Origin: an uncultured Lacinutrix sp.
GTDB taxonomy: Bacteria > Bacteroidota > Bacteroidia > Flavobacteriales > Flavobacteriaceae
DNA length: 49,610 nt
Direction: 5' to 3'
Assembly (NCBI RefSeq): GCF_947500325.1
Contig: NZ_CANMRQ010000025.1
Span: 1 to 49,610, forward strand
Both the position numbers and the translations under genes were made by a program. The notes beneath the pieces were generated by a model, which was given only the letters and a program-made list of their open reading frames with translations, ran no database searches and was not told the DNA's origin. This document shows positions 41,377-49,610 of the stretch, piece after piece (within the stretch, counting starts at the first letter, position 1; each line of letters begins with the position of its first letter).

Positions 41377-42435
41377 TTAAAAATCCTTAGTATTTACATT
41401 TTCATAATTACGTTTAACATAAGCTAAAGCATTTTTTAAAATAGCTCCCATATTTTTACTACGCTTAAATTTTAAATCTAAAGTATAATCGTAAATTTTA
41501 GATTTTAATAAATTAATATGTGCTTCATTAGAAATAGAATCGTTTATCATACAATTTAATAACTCTTCAATTCTATCATTGTAACTTATCATTCGTTTAG
41601 CTACTATAGAGCGTTCTTCAATTTTATATTGATCTATTGATTCTTTCTGAAATTTTTCTGACACTAATTGTACCATCGTAAGATTTTCTTTAAAAAATTG
41701 AGGTCTGTAGACATTGAATTTTCCTTCATAAGATTGCTGATCAAAATCTATTGCTCTAATTTTATAAACCACATGATCAAAATCATGTGTGGGCACTATT
41801 ACATAATTATAAGAGCGCATATCACCAAGAAGTCTAATCATACAACGTTCATTAAACTTCACAAACTCTTTTGCTATTTGAGATTTCTCAGGCTCAGTAC
41901 ATTTTGGCAGCATATTACTAATAAATTCATCTCCAGGAATACCAGCAATATGCTCTTCTATTAACGTGTCTTTACACACCATAAAATTAAGATTATATGG
42001 CGATAACATATGTTCTAATTCAAGACCATAAATACGAGAAGCATCAGCTTTTTTAACATAGAAATAAGTATAATTATCATTAAGAACATTTCTAATTTTC
42101 ACTCTAAAAGGCTTGGAGTTTCCAAAAGTGCAATAATCTACAGCATCAACATTTAAAAAAGATAAGGTTTTCTCATTTCCGTCACTATGTAATTTAGTAT
42201 AGACGCGTTTTAAGCTTAAATCTATTTCCTCTCTATCAAACTCACTGTAGTATACACGAATCCAAAGCGTATCTTTATCATTTTTATCATACACAGTAAC
42301 CGAACCTTGAAACCTAAGCAAATCATCATACAAAATAGAGATACGAATATTTCTATTATATTCACTTAAATAATGATTAAGTCTTTTCTTTACTGGATAA
42401 GATGGTTTTTTCTTAGAAATTTTTAAATCGTCCAT
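41377..42435 (-). CDS. Conserved flavobacterial protein, possibly kinase-like
   Basis: A 352-residue soluble protein without a clear family. An N-terminal basic tail (KKKPSYPVKKRLNHYLSEYNRN) precedes a beta-rich part (SILYDDLLRFQGSVTVYDKND, LWIRVYYSEFDREE), then MIRLLGDMRSYNYVIV (about 200-215) and YKIRAIDFDQQSYEG (about 226-240), where RAIDFDQ could be a DFG-like metal site of a kinase fold. A helical region ends the protein. Kinase-like is a weak guess. Upstream bases to 42539 hold no gene. Confidence 0.6.
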   Translation of the reverse strand: MDDLKISKKKPSYPVKKRLNHYLSEYNRNIRISILYDDLLRFQGSVTVYDKNDKDTLWIRVYYSEFDREEIDLSLKRVYTKLHSDGNEKTLSFLNVDAVDYCTFGNSKPFRVKIRNVLNDNYTYFYVKKADASRIYGLELEHMLSPYNLNFMVCKDTLIEEHIAGIPGDEFISNMLPKCTEPEKSQIAKEFVKFNERCMIRLLGDMRSYNYVIVPTHDFDHVVYKIRAIDFDQQSYEGKFNVYRPQFFKENLTMVQLVSEKFQKESIDQYKIEERSIVAKRMISYNDRIEELLNCMINDSISNEAHINLLKSKIYDYTLDLKFKRSKNMGAILKNALAYVKRNYENVNTKDF

Positions 42436-42539
42436 AGCATAATATGATTAATCAAATTTAAAACTTTATTATTATAAGATGTAACAAATATTAGTATACA
42501 TCGTCTTACTTTTAAACCAATCAAAAAACTTCATTTTCA

Positions 42540-43439
42540 ATGGATACCATTTTAACGATTAATAATCTTACAAAAAAGTATGGCTATTTAACAGCTGTAA
42601 AGGACTTATCATTCACTATAGAAAAAGGAAATGTTTATGGCATTTTAGGACCAAACGGAAGTGGTAAATCTACAACCTTAGGTATTGTTTTAAATGTTGT
42701 AAATAGGACTCATGGCGATTTTAAATGGTTTGACGGTAATACAACTACACATGATGCTTTAAAAAAAGTAGGTGCAATTATAGAGCGACCTAATTTCTAC
42801 CCTTACATGACAGCTTACAAAAACTTAAAGTTAGTTTGCAAAATTAAAGGCATAGATGATAGCAAGATTGATGAAAAACTTGAAATTGTAGGTCTAATAG
42901 ATCGTAAAGACAGTAAGTTTAAAACATTTTCTTTAGGAATGAAGCAACGTTTAGCAATTGCATCTGCACTATTAAACGATCCTGAAATTTTAATTTTAGA
43001 TGAGCCAACTAACGGGCTAGATCCTCAAGGAATACACCAAATTAGAGCAATTATTAAAGACATTGCAAGCCAAGGCACAACTATACTATTAGCATCTCAC
43101 CTATTAGATGAAGTAGAAAAAGTATGTTCACATGTTGTTGTACTTAGAAAAGGAGAAAAACTATATTCTGGACGTGTTGATGAAATGATTTCTAGTAATG
43201 GTTTTTTTGAATTAAAAAGTGATGATATTGTTGGATTAAAATCATTCTTAGAGTCACATCCTTCAATTGAGCGTGTTACAGAAAATGATGGGCTAACAAC
43301 AGCATTTTTAAAAGAAACGGTATCAGCAGCAGATTTTAACAAGCAAGCTTTTAATAAAGGGATTTCGTTATCTCATTTAGTAATGCGAAAAGAAAGTTTA
43401 GAAGAACAATTTCTTCAACTTACAGATAACAACGAATAA
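42540..43439 (+). CDS. ABC transporter ATP-binding protein
   Basis: A 299-residue ABC ATPase: Walker A GPNGSGKST (about 38-46), signature FSLGMKQRLAIA (about 130-141), Walker B ILILDEPTNGLDP (about 150-162) and switch His in LLASHLLDE. The 80-residue C-terminal extension is typical of exporters of the bacitracin/antibiotic-resistance type with an ABC-2 permease. It works with the permease gene 54 bases downstream. Confidence 0.94.
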   Translation: MDTILTINNLTKKYGYLTAVKDLSFTIEKGNVYGILGPNGSGKSTTLGIVLNVVNRTHGDFKWFDGNTTTHDALKKVGAIIERPNFYPYMTAYKNLKLVCKIKGIDDSKIDEKLEIVGLIDRKDSKFKTFSLGMKQRLAIASALLNDPEILILDEPTNGLDPQGIHQIRAIIKDIASQGTTILLASHLLDEVEKVCSHVVVLRKGEKLYSGRVDEMISSNGFFELKSDDIVGLKSFLESHPSIERVTENDGLTTAFLKETVSAADFNKQAFNKGISLSHLVMRKESLEEQFLQLTDNNE

Positions 43440-43493
43440 TCAATCATCAAAAAAAACTATTTCTGATTTTTTTCAGTATAAAACCAACCAAAC

Positions 43494-44330
43494 ATGTTAC
43501 GACTTTTAAATATAGAATTTATAAAATTATGGAATAATAGAGCTAGTAAAGTACTTATTTTAGCCTATTTTATTCTACTTACCGGTATAGCTCTTTTTGC
43601 ATCAATTAAATTTAATTTTGGTTTTTTCAAGTTCCATGCTGCAGAAATGGGAATTTTTAACTTTCCATATATCTGGCATTTTAATACTTATATTGCTGCT
43701 TCAATAAAATTCTTTTTAGCCATTGTTATAGTTTCTATGATGGCTAATGAATATAGTAATAAAACTATAAAACAGAATTTAATAGATGGCTTAAGCAAGA
43801 AAGAATTTATAGCTTCAAAATTTATTACTGTAACAGTATTTGCTCTAATTTCTACTATTTTTATTTTTTTAGTGTCACTAATATTAGGCTACTCTTTTTC
43901 AAGTATTACAGAATCATATCATGTCTTTTCAGACCTAGAATATCTATTAGCATTCTTTGTTAAATTAGTGGGGTTTTTCTCAATGTGTTTATTTTTAGGG
44001 ATTTTAATAAAACGTTCTGCTTTTGCTTTAGGCTTCTTACTCGTTTGGTATATTATAGAAAAAATTGCTTACGGTTTAATTAGATTTCAAATAGATGCTA
44101 CAAAAGACCATTGGGAATCTATTACACAATGGTTTCCATTAGAGTCAATGTCAAATCTTATTATGGAACCTTTTTCACGTTTGGGAGCAGTAAAAGAGAT
44201 AGCGAATCAAGTTGGCGAGCAATTTAATTTTGATTACAGTTTACATTGGTACCAAATAGGTATTGTTTTAGTATGGACCACATTATTTATACTTGGCTCT
44301 TATCGCTTACTCTTAAAGCGTGATCTATAA
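43494..44330 (+). CDS. ABC-2 type transporter permease
   Basis: A 278-residue membrane protein with about six helices. MLRLLNIEFIKLWNNRASKVLILAYFILLTGIALF is a typical ABC-2 start; ANEYSNKTIKQNLIDGLSKKEFIASKF (about 85-111) is the conserved cytoplasmic coupling region. It pairs with the ATP-binding protein upstream. Substrate unknown. Confidence 0.9.
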   Translation: MLRLLNIEFIKLWNNRASKVLILAYFILLTGIALFASIKFNFGFFKFHAAEMGIFNFPYIWHFNTYIAASIKFFLAIVIVSMMANEYSNKTIKQNLIDGLSKKEFIASKFITVTVFALISTIFIFLVSLILGYSFSSITESYHVFSDLEYLLAFFVKLVGFFSMCLFLGILIKRSAFALGFLLVWYIIEKIAYGLIRFQIDATKDHWESITQWFPLESMSNLIMEPFSRLGAVKEIANQVGEQFNFDYSLHWYQIGIVLVWTTLFILGSYRLLLKRDL

Positions 44331-44384
44331 GCTCTAAACTATTATTTTAACATATAAATGTTATAAAAAGTATAGTAATTATAA

Positions 44385-44392
44385 TATCTTTG
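44385..44392 (+). promoter_or_regulatory. -7 promoter element TATCTTTG of the large T9SS gene
   Basis: Exact TAnnTTTG, 19 bases before the ATG at 44412. It supports that ATG over the TTG at 44400. Confidence 0.55.
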
Positions 44393-44411
44393 AAAGCTTT
44401 TGCTTAAACGA

Positions 44412-47400
44412 ATGAAAAAGATAATTACTATACTTTTATGCTTTCTATGCTCTGCTATTAATGCACAGCAAGAAGCTTCAAATTGGTATTTTGGAGATAA
44501 CGCAGGTATTTCTTTTGATCTTAATGGTAATATCACGGCCTTAAATGACGGACAACTAGCTACAGATGAGGGCTGTACAAGTATTTCAGACAGTAACGGC
44601 AACTTATTGTTCTATACAGATGGCAGAACCGTATGGAATAGCCTACACCAAACCATGTCTAATGCTAACGAATCTCCTTTTAGTAATCGTTTATTTGGAG
44701 ATGCATCTAGTACTCAATCTGCCATTATTATACCTAAACCAAATGACCCAAACATATATTATATTTTTACTGTAGATACACCATCATTAGACGGTGAAGA
44801 TTTAGGCTTTCATTTCTCTGAAGTCGACATGACACTCAATGGCGGTTTAGGAGATGTTACAGCTTTAAAAAATCAACAGTTATTATCTAATACGTCTGAG
44901 AAATTAAGTGCAGTATTAAAAGATTGCAATTCTCAATCTATTTGGGTTATAACTTTTGCTGATGAAAATTTTGGTGAAAGTAATAATTCTTTTTACGCAT
45001 ACGAAGTCACAGATACTGGTGTAAACACAACACCTGTAGTATCCAATATTGGTTTACAAATTAATGAAACTAGAGGCTATTTAAAGTTCTCTCCAGATGG
45101 TACAAAATTAGCTGCGGCTAATATTACTTCCGGATTATATCTCTTCGACTTTGATACTACAACTGGAATAGTAAGTAACCCAAATGCAATAAATATTAAT
45201 TTTTCTACTAATGAAGGTAGTCAAAACCCTTATGGTATAGAATTCTCTCCAAATAATGAGTTATTATATGTATCGACTTATAGACAAGCCGGTCAAGGAG
45301 ATTTTAATAATCCAAATGCACAATACGGAGCGTTATTACAATATAATCTTCAAGCTGTAAATATTAGTGCTAGTGAGATAGTTATAGACCAAAGACAAAC
45401 TTACCGTAGTGGATTACAATTGGGGCCAAATGGCAAAATATATAGAGCCATGAGTAATACATATAATAATGGTTCTCCATTTTTATCAGTAATTAACAAC
45501 CCAAATATTGCTGGTACTGGATGTAATTATCAAAATAATGCGGTGCAACTTACTTCTAATTCAAGACAAGGTTTACCGCCTTTTATCACCTCTTTCTTTA
45601 CTGAAAACATTGATATCATACAAAATGGCATAGACACCACATCATTAAACCTATGCATAGGTGATCTATACACGCTTATGTCTGATAATATAGCTAATGC
45701 CACTTATTCTTGGACCTTAGATGGCAACCCATTAACAGAAACTGATTTTGATTTAGATATTAGTGGACCTGGTTTTTATGAAGTACTTATAGAACTTAAT
45801 GATGGTAATTGTGGTTTCTTAAGAGGTGAAGCAAATGTATCTTATTTTGAATATCCTATTGCTAATCAACCTTCAAACATATTAGTTTGCGACGATAATA
45901 ATGATGGCATTTCTAATTTTAATTTTACAGAACAGACTAATAGCGTTTTAGACACTCAAAACCCATTAAATTTTGAAGTAAAATACTTTAGAAGTATGGA
46001 TGATGCAACATCTCAAATTAATGAAATTATTGGAGATTTTCAAAACACAACTAATCCACAAACCATATATGCTAGAGCGCAAAGTATAGGAAATAATAAC
46101 TGTTATGATATTACTTCCTTTGAGGTTTATATTTATAATACGCCGCAAATTACAAGTAATATAAATTTAGAAACTTGTGATGTTGACGCTAATCCAATGG
46201 ATGGTATTACTTCTATTGATTTATCAAATTTTAATGCTACTGTTATAGGAAATCAAAATGCTGCACAATATACCGTGACATATCATCCAACTCTAGTCGA
46301 TGCTGAAGCTGGGCAAAACGGTCTTCCTAATAACTATACAAACCAAACAGCTTTTAATGAGAATGTTTTTGTTAGAATTGAAAATAATAACAATACAAAT
46401 TGCTATAACACAGAAGAAGTTATAATCAATATTAATCCCATTCCCGAAGCTTTTGATGTAGATATATACCAATGCGACAACGAGAATACAGTAGATGGTT
46501 TTACAACTTTTAATTTAACAGAAGTTAATGAAGCTATTACAGGAAATGCTGCAGATAGAATAGTACAATTTTACTTGACTCAAAATAATGCACAGAATGA
46601 TATTGCTCCAATAAATGGAATGTCTTACAACAATACCTTAAATCCACAAACCATTTATGTAAGAGTCACTAACACCATTACTGGTTGTTTTAATACAAGT
46701 GCTTTATTATTAGAAGTGAGTGACACCCAAATTAGTGATTACAGTGCTCCTGAAGTTTGCGATGAATTAAACTCTGAAGATGGAATTCATGCTTTTAATC
46801 TTAATGATTTTTCTAATGCTATTTTAAATGGATTGCCTGCAGGTTTAAATATAGAATATTATGAAACATATAATGAAGCACTCATAGAGCAAAATCCACT
46901 CTCTTCTCCATATGAAAATACTATACCTTACTCGCAAACTATATATGTACGAGTAGAAAATGATAATGCTTGTTACGGAATTAATGAAGTACAACTTACT
47001 ATCAATCCTTTACCTTCTTTAGAAGACGATGAAACAATATTATATTGTTTAAATGATTTTCCTCAAACCATAACTTTAGAAAGTGGCACCAATGAAAATA
47101 ATCCAAATATATATGATTATACTTGGTCTAATGGTGAAACCACAGAATCTATAGAAGTAAATACTCCTGGTAATTATACTGTAACAGCTATAAATGCTAC
47201 AACAGGTTGTAATAAATCTAGGACCATAATTGTAGAGCCTTCAAACATAGCTACAATTGAAGATATAAGTATTATAGATGGAAGTATTAATAATAATCAA
47301 ATTTCTATTGTTATATCTGGTGAAGGAGAATATCAATATGCTTTAACTAATCAAGATGGTGACTCAACACCTTTTCAATCTAATTCTACTTTTACAGGAA

Positions 47401-47741
47401 TTCCACCAGGAATTTATACTGTTATAGTTAAAGACATAAAAAATAATTGTGGAAGTATTACGAAATTAATATCCGTAATAGGTTTTCCTTTGTATTTCAC
47501 TCCTAATAATGATACCATTAATGATACCTGGCAAGTTTATGGAGTTTCTGCCCAATTTCAACGCAACTCAATAATTCATATCTTTGACCGCTTTGGTAAA
47601 CTTATAACAACACTAGATCCAGCAGGAAAAGGTTGGGATGGAACATTTAATGGAAATGTAATGCCAGCAAGCGATTACTGGTTCTCTGTAACTTTAGAAG
47701 ATGGTCGCATATATAAAAATCACTTTACTTTAAAAAGATAA
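44412..47741 (+). CDS. T9SS type B surface protein, gliding motility-associated C-terminal domain
   Basis: A 1109-residue secreted protein. Signal peptide MKKIITILLCFLCSAINAQ is followed by a beta-propeller-like half (about 20-390; NWYFGDNAGISFDLNG, GYLKFSPDGTKLAAAN, YGIEFSPNNELLYVSTY). From about 470 to 860 there are four or so ~95-residue repeats (pattern VCDDNNDGISNFNFTEQ... then NPQTIYARA). Then come Ig-like segments, and the type B sorting domain (PLYFTPNNDTINDTWQVYG ... NHFTLKR, about 1020-1109) for type IX export. Likely a surface adhesin or matrix protein. The next similar gene starts seven bases later. Confidence 0.92.
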   Translation: MKKIITILLCFLCSAINAQQEASNWYFGDNAGISFDLNGNITALNDGQLATDEGCTSISDSNGNLLFYTDGRTVWNSLHQTMSNANESPFSNRLFGDASSTQSAIIIPKPNDPNIYYIFTVDTPSLDGEDLGFHFSEVDMTLNGGLGDVTALKNQQLLSNTSEKLSAVLKDCNSQSIWVITFADENFGESNNSFYAYEVTDTGVNTTPVVSNIGLQINETRGYLKFSPDGTKLAAANITSGLYLFDFDTTTGIVSNPNAININFSTNEGSQNPYGIEFSPNNELLYVSTYRQAGQGDFNNPNAQYGALLQYNLQAVNISASEIVIDQRQTYRSGLQLGPNGKIYRAMSNTYNNGSPFLSVINNPNIAGTGCNYQNNAVQLTSNSRQGLPPFITSFFTENIDIIQNGIDTTSLNLCIGDLYTLMSDNIANATYSWTLDGNPLTETDFDLDISGPGFYEVLIELNDGNCGFLRGEANVSYFEYPIANQPSNILVCDDNNDGISNFNFTEQTNSVLDTQNPLNFEVKYFRSMDDATSQINEIIGDFQNTTNPQTIYARAQSIGNNNCYDITSFEVYIYNTPQITSNINLETCDVDANPMDGITSIDLSNFNATVIGNQNAAQYTVTYHPTLVDAEAGQNGLPNNYTNQTAFNENVFVRIENNNNTNCYNTEEVIININPIPEAFDVDIYQCDNENTVDGFTTFNLTEVNEAITGNAADRIVQFYLTQNNAQNDIAPINGMSYNNTLNPQTIYVRVTNTITGCFNTSALLLEVSDTQISDYSAPEVCDELNSEDGIHAFNLNDFSNAILNGLPAGLNIEYYETYNEALIEQNPLSSPYENTIPYSQTIYVRVENDNACYGINEVQLTINPLPSLEDDETILYCLNDFPQTITLESGTNENNPNIYDYTWSNGETTESIEVNTPGNYTVTAINATTGCNKSRTIIVEPSNIATIEDISIIDGSINNNQISIVISGEGEYQYALTNQDGDSTPFQSNSTFTGIPPGIYTVIVKDIKNNCGSITKLISVIGFPLYFTPNNDTINDTWQVYGVSAQFQRNSIIHIFDRFGKLITTLDPAGKGWDGTFNGNVMPASDYWFSVTLEDGRIYKNHFTLKR

Positions 47742-47748
47742 AATTCAA

Positions 47749-49610
47749 ATGATGATAAAACCTACGCTTAAATTTTTAATAATTTTCTGTGTCTTAATGT
47801 TTTCTAACTATAGCTTTGCTCAGTTACCCAATGACTGCGCTAATGCTATAACTGTTTGTGGAGATTCTGACATTGTTTTAGATGTTAATGGAACTGGTAT
47901 AACTAATGAATTTCCTAACTCTTGCGGTAGTAATGAAAATAATAGTTTATGGCTAGAGGTTACTGTAGTTAACAATGGTACTTTAGCTTTTACTCTTACA
48001 CCTAGTAGTGCTGCTATTAGTGAAGACTATGATTTTTTTGTTTTTGGTCCTAACCCTACTTGTGGTAGTTTAGGTAGTGCTATTAGATGTAATACAACAA
48101 ATCCACAAGCTGCAGGCCAAGGCAATAATCTTACTGGAATGAATAATACTATTGCTGCTGCATCTGGTTCTCAACCAACGGGTGGACCTGGAGCTGCAGG
48201 AAATAGTTTTGTAACTGAAATAAATGCATTAGCTGGAGAAACATACTTTGTTGTAATCGACAGGCCTATTGGTAATAGTCCTTTTAGTTTAGAATGGACA
48301 GGAACTGCTCAATTTTCAGATGCTCCTGTTAGTGCTTTCCCAGATTTTGACCCTAATCAAACCTTAAATTTAACTGAATGTGATGCTGTTGCCCCTTTTA
48401 CTGATGGCTTTACCGAATTTGATTTAGAAGTAAATACTCCTTTAATAATTGGTACTCAAACTAATGTTAGTCTTGCTTATTACGCTTCTGAAAGTGATGC
48501 AAACATTGAAGTTAATAACTTAACAAGCCCTTATACTAATACAGCAAATCCTCAAATAATATATACTAGACTTACTGATACTAGTACTGGATGTTTTACA
48601 ATAGTTCAGTTTCAATTATTTGTTAATACGCAACCACCCATAACTACACCTAATAATTTAGTAGTTTGTGATGATGTATTAAATGATGGTATTGCTCAAT
48701 TTGATTTAGAATCTCAAACTGCTGCAATTCTTGGCACTCAAAATCCTGCGGATTTCACAGTAACTTATCACAACTCTTTAGCTGATGCAAATAATGGAAT
48801 TAACAATTTAACGAGTCCATATACAAATACTACAGATCCTGAAACCATTTTTGTTAGAATGGAAAGCACTACAAATGCTGCCTGTGTTGCAACTACACAG
48901 TTTGATTTAATTGTAGATCCTATTCCTATCATTAATGCACCATCAAACATAGAAGTTTGCGATGATGATTTAAATGATCAAATAGAACTTTTTGATTTAG
49001 AATCTCAAACAACTACTATTCTTGGTACGCAAAATCCTGCAGATTTTACAGTAACATATCATACATCTTCAACAGATGCAGATTCTGGCAATAACGCTTT
49101 AACTAGCCCATATCAAAACATTTCAAACCCAGAACAAATCTTTATTCGAATTACTCCTAATACAGGCAATACATCTTGTCATAATTTTTCTACAATACCT
49201 TTTGACTTAATTGTTAATACATTACCAACTATAACAACTATTCCTGATTATGGAGAATGCGATGTGGATAGTGATGGTTTTACTCAGTTCGATTTAACGA
49301 CTCAAGACAATAATTTAATCAATGGACAAGCAAATATTATTGTAAATTATTTTGAAAATATAACTGATGCCAATGCAAACATAAATGCTATTCCAAATCC
49401 AACAACATATACTAATACCGTTACAAATACACAAACTATTTTTGTAAACTTATTAAATACATTAACCAATTGTTCTAGCACAACCTCTTTTAATATTATT
49501 GCAAATGCACAACCTTTAATAACAACCATTTCCGATTACGGTGTTTGTGATAATGCAACAGATGGAGATGACACCAACGGTTTTACAGAGTTTGATTTAA
49601 CAACTCAAGA
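47749..49610 (+). CDS. T9SS-type repeat surface protein, 3'-truncated by window edge
   Basis: The frame stays open from ATG 47749 (a second ATG follows at 47752) to the window end, 620 codons. Signal peptide MMIKPTLKFLIIFCVLMFSNYSFAQ is followed by a PPC-like domain (PNDCANAITVCGDSDIVLD ... YFVVIDRPIGNSPFSLEW, about 26-185) and then repeats of about 95 residues with VCDDxLND, FDLESQTxxILGTQNPADFTVTYH, LTSPY and FDLIV. Two of them (around 48660-48930 and 48950-49220) are very similar even in DNA. A type B sorting domain is expected beyond the window. Confidence 0.9.
   Translation, partial: MMIKPTLKFLIIFCVLMFSNYSFAQLPNDCANAITVCGDSDIVLDVNGTGITNEFPNSCGSNENNSLWLEVTVVNNGTLAFTLTPSSAAISEDYDFFVFGPNPTCGSLGSAIRCNTTNPQAAGQGNNLTGMNNTIAAASGSQPTGGPGAAGNSFVTEINALAGETYFVVIDRPIGNSPFSLEWTGTAQFSDAPVSAFPDFDPNQTLNLTECDAVAPFTDGFTEFDLEVNTPLIIGTQTNVSLAYYASESDANIEVNNLTSPYTNTANPQIIYTRLTDTSTGCFTIVQFQLFVNTQPPITTPNNLVVCDDVLNDGIAQFDLESQTAAILGTQNPADFTVTYHNSLADANNGINNLTSPYTNTTDPETIFVRMESTTNAACVATTQFDLIVDPIPIINAPSNIEVCDDDLNDQIELFDLESQTTTILGTQNPADFTVTYHTSSTDADSGNNALTSPYQNISNPEQIFIRITPNTGNTSCHNFSTIPFDLIVNTLPTITTIPDYGECDVDSDGFTQFDLTTQDNNLINGQANIIVNYFENITDANANINAIPNPTTYTNTVTNTQTIFVNLLNTLTNCSSTTSFNIIANAQPLITTISDYGVCDNATDGDDTNGFTEFDLTTQ
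48650..49230 (+). repeat. Two near-identical in-frame repeats of about 290 bp
   Basis: The segments around 48660-48940 and 48950-49230 share long stretches such as gatttagaatctcaaac, cttgg[ct]ac[tg]caaaatcctgc and agtaac[tat]tatca. They encode adjacent adhesin repeats. Older, more diverged repeats flank them. This suggests recent duplication within the gene. Confidence 0.7.

Overview
The window is AT-rich, gene-dense DNA from a member of the Flavobacteriaceae (Bacteroidota), probably marine. The evidence is type IX secretion (T9SS) sorting domains of both types, DUF5606, paired DUF368 genes beside aroE and a DUF349 protein, a ruvX/def/DUF5606/mazG set, and many promoters of the Bacteroidota form TAnnTTTG. 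No rRNA, tRNA, CRISPR array or insertion sequence was seen.

Layout. 1-954: 5' part of a secreted repeat protein (minus strand). 1345-10829: housekeeping genes on the plus strand (OstA-like protein, class III aminotransferase, TPR protein, two DUF368 transporters, aroE, DUF349 protein). 10955-13493: a small outer-membrane protein, mazG and a lipoprotein. 13573-24989: a minus-strand island of NAD, ADP-ribose and RNA-end enzymes. 25104-27407: DUF5606, def, a small T9SS protein and ruvX. 27511-37289: dapD, then glycosyltransferases and an LPS-kinase-like gene, probably for surface glycan. 37328-44330: sua5, cca, GNAT, ctaA, a pRiA4b ORF-3-like gene, a hypothetical gene and an ABC exporter. 44412-49610: two large T9SS adhesin-like genes, the second running off the window.

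The island is the notable system. It encodes an NrtR-type Nudix/winged-helix regulator, a PRPP-synthetase-like kinase, three different macro domains, Tpt1/KptA RNA 2'-phosphotransferase, a PPP-type phosphoesterase, a metallo-beta-lactamase-fold hydrolase, a 2OG-Fe(II) oxygenase, a nucleoside deoxyribosyltransferase-like protein, three poorly known small proteins and a NadV/NAMPT-like enzyme. Five copies of a 21-bp inverted repeat, TTTGYGT-N7-ACRCAAA, lie only at its three promoters (nrtR, prs-like, nadV), each overlapping a -7 element. They are very likely the NrtR operator. My model is that NAD is consumed in RNA or protein ADP-ribose chemistry, ADP-ribose derivatives are processed by macro domains and phosphoesterases, and NAD is rebuilt from nicotinamide by the Prs-like/NadV pair, with ADP-ribose acting as inducer.

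The island also carries traces of recent change. A decayed copy of the nadV 5' end (16855-16980) is separated from intact nadV by an inserted pair of genes, a P-loop ATPase and an arrestin-fold membrane protein. A DUF4291 gene is cut by one in-frame amber codon where the family has tryptophan.
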